6,370 nucleotides of DNA from positions 1 through 6,370 of the forward strand of contig JAKAZP010000154.1 of NCBI GenBank assembly GCA_021815905.1. Reading direction: 5' to 3'. Source of the stretch: Pseudomonadota bacterium (GTDB lineage: Bacteria > Pseudomonadota > Gammaproteobacteria > Steroidobacterales > Steroidobacteraceae). Shown here one piece after another: positions 1 to 4,824 of this stretch. The position numbers and the translations under genes are program-made. The notes below the pieces were generated by a model, which made no database searches, was not told the DNA's origin, and saw only the letters and a program-made list of their open reading frames with translations. Every line of letters starts with the position of its first letter. Positions within the stretch are counted from its first letter, which is position 1.

Positions 1-933
1 CGGGCCTCCTCGCCGGGTGAGCTCGGCTTCGAACTCGGCGCGTTTGGGAAAGGATTTCTGGGTTCCGGTTCGGGTCGTGGACATGGCGGCATAGAGATTC
101 GCGCGGGTGACGGCTTCCTCCTCCGCTCTCCCCTCGCTGAGGAACACCGCGAGGCTTCCGATGAACGCATCGCCGGCGCCGGTGGTGTCGGTCGTCGCGA
201 CCGGGAAAGCCGGCACGTGCACCCGCTTCGACGCGGACGCCAGCACCGCGCCACGCGATCCGAGCGTGAGGACCACCCGGGGGATTCCGCGCGCGAGCAG
301 GGCATCCACGCAGGCATTCACATCGTCCGGCGTCTGCACCCGCCGTCCGCTGATCACCTCGGCTTCGGTCTCGTTCAGGATCAGGTAGTCGGCGAGGGCG
401 AGCGCGGCCGGATCGGCCGGTAGCGCCGGCGCCGGGTTGACGATGCAGCGCACGTCGTGCGCCTTGGCCACGCGGATCGTGTGGTAGACGGTCTCGAGGG
501 GCACCTCGAACTGCAGGAGCACCATGTCCGCGGCCGCGATCTGCGGGGTCGCGGCGTCGACGTCGGCGGGGGTCAGAAGATCATTCGCCCCTTTGGCGAC
601 GATGATGCGATTCTCGCCGTCGGCCGCGACCAGGATCAGGGCCGCTCCGGTCGCGACGCCGGGTATCACCCGTACGGCGGACGTTCCGACGCCCGAGGCA
701 TTGAAGTTCTTGACCGTCTCCACTCCGAACAGATCGCCCCCCACGGCGGCGACCATCTCCACGCCCGCCCCGCAGAGGGCCGCGGCCACGGCCTGATTGG
801 CGCCCTTGCCGCCGAATCCCATGTCGAACCCCGTTCCGAAAACCGTCTCCCCGCCCCGCGGAACGACATCGGTCATGAATTGCAGATCGGTGTTGGCGCT
901 GCCAACGACGGCTATGCGGGGTTTGTTGGCCAC
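1..933 (-). CDS. rbsK: Ribokinase-family (PfkB) sugar kinase, 3' end cut by the window edge
   Basis: Probable cytoplasmic ATP-dependent kinase that phosphorylates D-ribose to ribose-5-phosphate. The 311 visible codons contain no stop, and the usual family length is about 300-310, so only the last few residues should be missing. Seen: the sugar-binding N-terminus GSANTD (residues 11-16), PfkB signature 1 GGKGANQA (41-48), QFE with E143, NETE (187-190), TLGSRG (223-228), and signature 2 DTTGAGDAF (249-257) with the presumed catalytic base D255. These positions coincide, from memory, with the E. coli RbsK numbering. The start is GTG 933, chosen because AGGAG lies 7 nt upstream and the protein then begins at the expected point (VANKPRIAVVGSAN). 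It follows the LacI-type gene after 31 bp, so the two are probably co-transcribed and autoregulated. A deoxyribokinase (DeoK) or another PfkB sugar kinase cannot be excluded, because the neighbours handle deoxyribose phosphate. Confidence 0.93.
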   Translation of the reverse strand, partial: MANKPRIAVVGSANTDLQFMTDVVPRGGETVFGTGFDMGFGGKGANQAVAAALCGAGVEMVAAVGGDLFGVETVKNFNASGVGTSAVRVIPGVATGAALILVAADGENRIIVAKGANDLLTPADVDAATPQIAAADMVLLQFEVPLETVYHTIRVAKAHDVRCIVNPAPALPADPAALALADYLILNETEAEVISGRRVQTPDDVNACVDALLARGIPRVVLTLGSRGAVLASASKRVHVPAFPVATTDTTGAGDAFIGSLAVFLSEGRAEEEAVTRANLYAAMSTTRTGTQKSFPKRAEFEAELTRRGGP

Positions 934-940
934 GGGAGGT

Positions 941-945
941 CTCCT
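941..945 (-). promoter_or_regulatory. Shine-Dalgarno AGGAG of the ribokinase gene
   Basis: On the minus strand AGGAG is followed by a 7-nt spacer and then GTG at 933. This supports a GTG rather than ATG start for the kinase. Confidence 0.7.
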
Positions 946-964
946 CTATATCGGCTTTCAGCGA

Positions 965-1939
965 TCAGATGCTCTTCACGGAATCGCGCTCGACGAGGGT
1001 GACGTCGAAGACGGTGGCGCGGCTCGGAATGCTTGCGCCCGACATGCGCTCCTGCAGCAGCTCCACGGCGCGCTTGCCGATGGCCGCGAGCGGCTGGGCG
1101 ATCGTCGTCAGCCGCGGGCTGACCACCCTGGCCCAGCTGATGTCGTCGAAGCCGGTGACCGAGACGTCGCCCGGAACGTTGACATCCTGCTCGGCGAGAA
1201 AATGGATGGCATTGATCGCAATCAGATCGTTCGCGGCAACGATCAGCGTCGCCCGCCGCCGGCGCAGCAGCGCATCCCTCGCCTCGCGGGTCAGGATGCC
1301 ATCGAAGCCGACGCGCACTTCCCAGGCGATCTCGATGCGCTTGGGAAAGGCGCGCACGAAGCCGTTGCGCCGCTGCTGCGCACTCTGGAGGTGTGTCGGC
1401 CCCGACAGCAGCCCAACCCGGGTGTGGCCCTGCTGCAGGGCGTACCGGGCGAGGAGCTGGCCCCCCATGGGGTAATCCGAGTGCACGGCGGCGAATCCCG
1501 GCCGCGGACGGTCGATCAGCACGACGGGCCGATCGAGGGTGCGCAGCGGCGCCGGCATATGAGGTCCGACCGGACACCAGATCACCCCGTCCACGCCGTG
1601 CTGCGATAGCAGCAGCAGGCCGTCGCTTTCGCCCTCGGCGGCGCCCTGGCTGTCGATGAGACAGACCAGGAGCCCCAGCTGGCGCGCGGTGTTCTCCACC
1701 GCCTGGGCAAGCTGCGGGAAGAAGGGATTGGTGAGATCGGGGAGCACCAGACCGATCGCGCGCGTGCGGCCCTTGCGCATCGCCTGCGCCGCGCGGTGGG
1801 GCCGGTAGCCGAGCTCCCTGGCCGCGCGCAGGACTTTTTCCCGCACCGCCTCGCCGACGTTCGGCTTGTCGTTCAGGACATTCGAAACGGTAGCGACCGA
1901 CACCCCGACTGTGGCGGCGAGATCCTTTATCGTTGTCAT
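965..1939 (-). CDS. LacI-family transcriptional repressor, RbsR-like
   Basis: A 324-residue DNA-binding repressor of usual family length. Residues 4-23 form the LacI helix-turn-helix (IKDLAATVGVSVATVSNVLN), with V15, A16 and N20 at the base-contacting positions. The hinge helix is near 49-57 (RAAQAMRKG), with Met54 where PurR has its minor-groove lever Leu54. The periplasmic-binding-protein-like sensor domain follows: IGLVLPDLTNPFF (62-74), SDYPMGG (154-160), R190/R191, AANDLIAINA (235-244), GFDD (263-266) and SPRLTTIAQP (274-283). It is encoded directly ahead of the ribokinase gene (31-bp gap), so its effector is probably ribose or a related pentose; this is inferred from context only. The ATG at 1939 gives the canonical MTTIKDLA start, although no strong ribosome binding site precedes it. 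A candidate operator overlapping its promoter suggests autoregulation. Confidence 0.93.
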   Translation of the reverse strand: MTTIKDLAATVGVSVATVSNVLNDKPNVGEAVREKVLRAARELGYRPHRAAQAMRKGRTRAIGLVLPDLTNPFFPQLAQAVENTARQLGLLVCLIDSQGAAEGESDGLLLLSQHGVDGVIWCPVGPHMPAPLRTLDRPVVLIDRPRPGFAAVHSDYPMGGQLLARYALQQGHTRVGLLSGPTHLQSAQQRRNGFVRAFPKRIEIAWEVRVGFDGILTREARDALLRRRRATLIVAANDLIAINAIHFLAEQDVNVPGDVSVTGFDDISWARVVSPRLTTIAQPLAAIGKRAVELLQERMSGASIPSRATVFDVTLVERDSVKSI

Positions 1940-1993
1940 CGTGCGTCTATGGCACGGCCCCCATTGCCGCGCTATCTACAGCAGATGACACCG

Positions 1994-2022
1994 AGTATAC
2001 CCTGAGGGCGACGAAGAAAAAA
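1994..2022 (-). promoter_or_regulatory. Candidate promoter of the repressor-kinase operon
   Basis: On the minus strand, TATACT (1994-1999) is a good -10 hexamer. A 17-nt spacer separates it from a weak T-rich -35 (2017-2022, TTTTTT). Transcription would start near 1987, giving a leader of about 48 nt to the ATG at 1939. The weak -35 lowers confidence. Confidence 0.45.
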
Positions 2023-2028
2023 ACGTTT
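2021..2028. promoter_or_regulatory. Candidate LacI-family operator core AAACGTTT
   Basis: AAACGTTT is a perfect 8-bp palindrome centred on CpG, the core typical of PurR/RbsR/CcpA-type LacI-family operators. It sits about 80 bp upstream of the repressor start and overlaps the predicted -35, where binding would block RNA polymerase. The symmetry does not continue beyond the 8 bp: the flanks are A-rich on one side and AACCG on the other. It is the only such site found in the non-coding DNA of the window. Confidence 0.5.
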
Positions 2029-2137
2029 AACCGCGGCCGCTCCGTCCGGCCTTCCCAACGCGCGTAGCGGCGCGCGCCGTGTTTCCCGCGCTGCTTGCGT
2101 CGCGGCGAAATGCGCGCGCGAGCGGCGGAAGCGGCGC

Positions 2138-3349
2138 TCAGAGAAACGAGGTGCCGTGCCCGAGGGGCGGCAGGCCGAGGTGCCCCGCCAGGCTCTGCCC
2201 GATGTCCGCGAAGCTCGAGCGCCGGCCGATCGGACCTGAGCCCACCTCGGCGCCGAAGGCGAGCACGGGCACATACTCGCGGGTGTGATCGGTGCCGCGG
2301 AAAGTCGGGTCGCAGCCATGATCGGCGGTGACGATCCCGACATCGCCCGGAAACATGCCGGCCCGCAGAGCCGGAAGATACCGATCGAATCGCTCGAGCG
2401 CCTCGGCGTAACCGCGCACATCGCGCCGGTGGCCGAAGTTGGTGTCGAAGTCGACGCAATTGGCGAACAGGAGGCTACGGTCGGGCGCGCCGCGCATCGC
2501 TTCGAGCAGCCGATCCATCACGGCATCGTTGCCGTGCGCCTTGACGGTCCGCGTCACGCCCCGATGCGCGAAGATGTCGGCGACCTTGCCGACGCAGATC
2601 ACTTCCCCGCCGGAGGCCTTGAGCACGTCGAGCAGCGTCGGGCCGTGAGGAGGCGTCGCGAGATCGCGCCGATTGCCGGTGCGGGTGAACGTGCCGGCGC
2701 TCTCCCCGACGAAGGGCCGTGCGATGACCCGCGCGATATGCCAGGCGTCCACCAGCTCGCGGGCGACCTGACACAGCGCATAGAGTCTTTCCAGGCCGAA
2801 GCGCTGCTCGTGCGCGGCGATCTGCAGAACGGAATCGCCGGAGGTGTAGACGATCGGCGCGAGCGTGCGCAGGTGCTCCTCGCCGAGCTCCGCGATGATC
2901 TGCGTACCGGAGGCATGCCGATTGCCGAGGATGCCCGGGATGCCGCCGCGCTCGATGAGAGCTTGCGTCAGCGCCTGAGGAAAGCAGGGCTGCGTGTCGG
3001 GAAAGTAGCCCCAGTCGAACTCGACCGGCAGGCCCATCATCTCCCAATGCCCGCTCGGGGTGTCCTTTCCGCGGCTGCGCTCGGCGGCGTAGCCGAACCT
3101 CCCGGTCCGGGTCGGCGGCCGAGCCGCGGGCAAGGCGGCTCCGCGAGCGCTCTCGGCGGCGTCGAGCAGACCGAGAGATGCGAGGTTCGGGATCTCGAGC
3201 GGACCGGCGTGATCGCCGCCGGCGCGCCCGGCGGCGCGGGCTTCGATGATGTGGCCGAGGGTATCGGCCCCCGCGTCACCGTAGGCCTGCGCGTCGCCTG
3301 CCGCTCCGATACCGAGAGAATCCAGAACGACGACGATGGCCCGTCCCAT
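2138..3349 (-). CDS. deoB: Phosphopentomutase (phosphodeoxyribomutase)
   Basis: Cytoplasmic alkaline-phosphatase-superfamily enzyme that interconverts ribose-1-phosphate/ribose-5-phosphate and deoxyribose-1-phosphate/deoxyribose-5-phosphate using two Mn ions. The 403 residues are close to E. coli DeoB (about 407). Expected landmarks are all seen: D10 in [10 protein letters not shown], the phospho-acceptor loop [13 protein letters not shown] (94-106) with T97, [11 protein letters not shown] (300-310) giving D302 and H307, TADHGCDPT (341-349) giving D343 and H344, and TDHTREYVP (353-361) with H355. The start at ATG 3349 ([11 protein letters not shown]) is preferred because it places D10 as in the family and has GGGA 6 nt upstream. 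An in-frame ATG at 3361 would add four residues but abuts its GAAGG. The frame stays open upstream to about 3796, through the promoter region, which is a high-GC artefact. The gene is divergent from deoC, whose substrate it makes. Confidence 0.97.
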   Translation of the reverse strand: MGRAIVVVLDSLGIGAAGDAQAYGDAGADTLGHIIEARAAGRAGGDHAGPLEIPNLASLGLLDAAESARGAALPAARPPTRTGRFGYAAERSRGKDTPSGHWEMMGLPVEFDWGYFPDTQPCFPQALTQALIERGGIPGILGNRHASGTQIIAELGEEHLRTLAPIVYTSGDSVLQIAAHEQRFGLERLYALCQVARELVDAWHIARVIARPFVGESAGTFTRTGNRRDLATPPHGPTLLDVLKASGGEVICVGKVADIFAHRGVTRTVKAHGNDAVMDRLLEAMRGAPDRSLLFANCVDFDTNFGHRRDVRGYAEALERFDRYLPALRAGMFPGDVGIVTADHGCDPTFRGTDHTREYVPVLAFGAEVGSGPIGRRSSFADIGQSLAGHLGLPPLGHGTSFL

Positions 3350-3470
3350 CTGTGATCCCATCCTTCTTTGCGTGCCGGCCGGCTTCCGGGGATCCGCGCG
3401 GGCCCCGGAGCGTGTCCGCGCGCCGCCTCGGCGCACGACACGGTCCGCCGTGCCCGAGCGCGCGGTGTCC

Positions 3471-3487
3471 GATCCCGCGGCGGGATC
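3471..3487. repeat. 17-nt perfect inverted repeat in the deoB leader
   Basis: GATCCCGC, one central G, then GCGGGATC: a perfect 8-bp inverted repeat. It lies about 120 bp upstream of the deoB start, inside the predicted leader transcript. It could be a protein site; as RNA the one-base loop is too tight, so any hairpin would have to open inner pairs. No T-tract follows on either strand. Confidence 0.6.
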
Positions 3488-3506
3488 CGCCACGCGGCGG
3501 GATCCG
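3476..3506. repeat. 14-bp tandem direct repeat with 17-bp period
   Basis: CGCGGCGGGATCCG occurs at 3476-3489 and again, identically, at 3493-3506, separated by CCA. The first copy overlaps the inverted repeat at 3471-3487. Both lie in the predicted deoB leader. Confidence 0.65.
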
Positions 3507-3525
3507 GCGGGGGGCTGCGGGCGGC

Positions 3526-3555
3526 AGTCTAGTATCGAGTTGACCAATGAGTCAA
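3526..3555 (-). promoter_or_regulatory. Candidate deoB promoter
   Basis: On the minus strand, TTGACT (3550-3555) is a strong -35, followed by an 18-nt spacer and TAGACT (3526-3531) as a moderate -10. Transcription would begin near 3519, leaving a leader of about 170 nt before the deoB ATG. A 16-bp palindrome covers the -35 and much of the spacer. Confidence 0.5.
3540..3555. promoter_or_regulatory. Candidate operator O1, 16-bp imperfect palindrome
   Basis: TTGACCAATGAGTCAA has outer arms TTGAC/GTCAA that are perfectly complementary; 6 of 8 base pairs are symmetric overall. Read on the minus strand (TTGACTCATTGGTCAA) it matches the site at 3703-3718 at 13 of 16 positions. It overlaps the predicted deoB -35, a repressor-like position. 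Part of the resemblance comes from the -35 hexamer itself. Confidence 0.5.
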
Positions 3556-3559
3556 ACAT

Positions 3560-3598
3560 CGCTCCCGGCCCGGGCGAGGCGCCGATGAACCGGGAGCG
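3560..3598. repeat. 9-bp inverted repeat with a 21-nt centre
   Basis: CGCTCCCGG (3560-3568) and CCGGGAGCG (3590-3598) are exact reverse complements. They start 4 bp upstream of the predicted deoB -35 and lie upstream of both divergent promoters, a location that would suit an activator site or a cruciform. Chance occurrence in GC-rich DNA is possible. Confidence 0.5.
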
Positions 3599-3603
3599 GA
3601 GCG

Positions 3604-3622
3604 CCGGCGCGGGCCGCGCCGG
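3604..3622. repeat. 8-bp inverted repeat, GC-rich
   Basis: CCGGCGCG, centre GGC, then CGCGCCGG. It is perfectly symmetric over 8 bp and lies between the two divergent promoters. It is entirely G/C, so chance is a serious alternative. Confidence 0.4.
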
Positions 3623-3671
3623 AACCAACAGAATGGCCGCTGTCGGGCCGCCGATCCGCGCCGCGCTTCGA

Positions 3672-3700
3672 TTGACTTGGGTTCCCCGCTTCGGTACCGT
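3672..3700 (+). promoter_or_regulatory. Candidate deoC-aldehyde dehydrogenase promoter
   Basis: TTGACT (3672-3677), an exact 17-nt spacer and TACCGT (3695-3700) form a sigma70-like promoter with a strong -35 and a modest -10. Transcription would start near 3707, within the palindrome at 3703-3718, leaving a leader of about 53 nt before the ATG at 3760. Confidence 0.5.
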
Positions 3701-3702
3701 AC

Positions 3703-3718
3703 TTGACCGATTGGTCCA
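3703..3718. promoter_or_regulatory. Candidate operator O2, 16-bp imperfect palindrome
   Basis: TTGACCGATTGGTCCA has symmetric GACC/GGTC arms (6 of 8 pairs symmetric) and matches the minus-strand reading of O1 at 13 of 16 positions. It begins 3 bp after the predicted deoC -10 and covers the start point, again a repressor-like position. Combined consensus: TTGACyNATTGGTCmA. Confidence 0.5.
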
Positions 3719-3759
3719 GATCCAGCGTCTCACCAGAGACCCTCTGCACCGGGCGTGAC

Positions 3760-4797
3760 ATGAGTTCGACCGCTGGCCCCGACCCGACGATCGCATTCCC
3801 GCGGATGAAATCCGATCGAGCGCGCACCGAAGGCGGCAACGCGCCCGCGCCCTCGCGTCAGTCCGGAATCGAGTTCGATGCGGGCTGGCTCGGCCGGGTG
3901 CGCGTCAATCTCTCGGCCGTCGAGCGCCGCGTGACGACCCTTCCCGGGCGGCGCACCGTGAAGAAGCAGTGGCAGGCCGCGTGGCTCCTCAAGGCCGTCA
4001 CGCTGATGGACCTGACGACGCTCTCGGCCGACGACACCGCCGGGCGTGTGGCGCGCCTGTGCGCCAAGGCGCGCGCCCCCGTTCGGGCCGATCTGTTGGA
4101 ATCCTTGGGCTGGGACGGGCGCGCGCTGACGACCGCGGCGGTCTGCGTCTATCACGACATGGTCCCGACCGCGCGCACGGCGCTCGCGGGCACCGGCATC
4201 GCCGTGGCGGCCGTCTCGGCGGGATTCCCGGCCGGCTTGTCGCCCTTCGAGACGCGCCTCGAGGAGATCAGGCGCTCGGTCGCCGCCGGCGCGACCGAGA
4301 TCGACGTGGTGATCAGTCGCCGCCTGGCGCTGACCGCCGACTGGCAGGGGCTGTACCGGGAGATCCGCGCATTCCGGGAGGCCTGCGGTCCGGCCCGCAT
4401 GAAGACGATCCTCGGTACCGGGCAGCTCGGCTCGACCGGCCGGGTGGCGAAGGCCGCGCTGGTCGCGATGATGGCCGGGTCGGACTTCATCAAGACCTCG
4501 ACGGGAATGGAGCCGGTGAACGCCACGCTGCCGGTGAGCCTCGTCATGATGCGCATGATCCGGGAATTCGCCGAGCGCACCGGACAGCAGATCGGCTTCA
4601 AGCCGGCAGGCGGCATCTCCAGCGCCAAAACGGCCCTCACTTATCTGATGCTCGTGAAGGAGGAGCTCGGGGATGAGTGGCTGACTCCCGGGAGATTCCG
4701 GTTCGGCGCCTCGCGGCTGCTCGGCGACATCGAGCGCCAGCTCGAGCACCAGGTCACGGGCCGATATTCGGCGGCCCACCGCCATCCCATGGGTTAG
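3760..4797 (+). CDS. deoC: Deoxyribose-phosphate aldolase, eukaryotic (human DERA) type
   Basis: Cytoplasmic class I aldolase that cleaves 2-deoxyribose-5-phosphate into glyceraldehyde-3-phosphate and acetaldehyde. It follows human DERA closely and without large gaps: [17 protein letters not shown] (65-81), [10 protein letters not shown] (84-93), LTTAAVCVY (123-131), SAGFPAG (153-159), ATEIDVVI (178-185), [10 protein letters not shown] (240-249), IGFKPAGG (278-285), [11 protein letters not shown] (298-308) and a C-terminal [14 protein letters not shown]. Predicted catalytic residues are D182, Schiff-base K245 and K281; their spacing of 63 and 36 equals human D155, K218 and K254. The 345 residues from ATG 3760 exceed human DERA (318) only by an N-terminal extension of about 27 low-complexity residues. 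ATG 3805 is an alternative start, and neither has a clear ribosome binding site. A TTG at 3703 is in frame but lies at the predicted transcription start. The aldehyde dehydrogenase gene follows after 27 bp. Confidence 0.95.
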   Translation: MSSTAGPDPTIAFPRMKSDRARTEGGNAPAPSRQSGIEFDAGWLGRVRVNLSAVERRVTTLPGRRTVKKQWQAAWLLKAVTLMDLTTLSADDTAGRVARLCAKARAPVRADLLESLGWDGRALTTAAVCVYHDMVPTARTALAGTGIAVAAVSAGFPAGLSPFETRLEEIRRSVAAGATEIDVVISRRLALTADWQGLYREIRAFREACGPARMKTILGTGQLGSTGRVAKAALVAMMAGSDFIKTSTGMEPVNATLPVSLVMMRMIREFAERTGQQIGFKPAGGISSAKTALTYLMLVKEELGDEWLTPGRFRFGASRLLGDIERQLEHQVTGRYSAAHRHPMG

Positions 4798-4824
4798 ACA
4801 GAGCGCGCCAGGATCCGGATCTCC

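Larger units (their letters stand above)
3350..3759. other. Divergent deoB/deoC control region with no gene
   Basis: This 410-bp stretch separates the two divergent start codons. I see no convincing protein gene in it. The open frames that cross it have no family signature and are extensions or shadows of the flanking genes. It holds a candidate promoter for each direction, two related 16-bp palindromes and several GC-rich inverted repeats, which are listed separately. Confidence 0.75.

Noticed and set aside
797..1609. 270-codon plus-strand frame over the repressor and kinase
   Set aside because: It overlaps two confident minus-strand genes and has no motif; this is a GC-driven shadow frame.
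2017..2058. Terminator after deoB (GGCCG/CGGCC stem with a T7 run on the minus strand)
   Set aside because: The stem is only 5 bp and the T-run begins about a dozen bases after it, interrupted by the AAACGTTT site; it fits promoter/operator better than an intrinsic terminator.
2285..3355. 356-codon plus-strand frame opposite deoB
   Set aside because: It mirrors deoB codon by codon and shows no recognisable domain; deoB carries every catalytic motif.
3703..3759. TTG start for deoC giving 364 residues
   Set aside because: The TTG lies within 10 bp of the predicted -10, in the candidate operator, and the added residues have no counterpart in human DERA.
3350..3796. Upstream extension of the deoB frame by about 149 codons
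   Set aside because: It would cover the divergent promoter region and the deoC start, while the conserved DeoB N-terminus begins at ATG 3349 with the metal ligand at D10.
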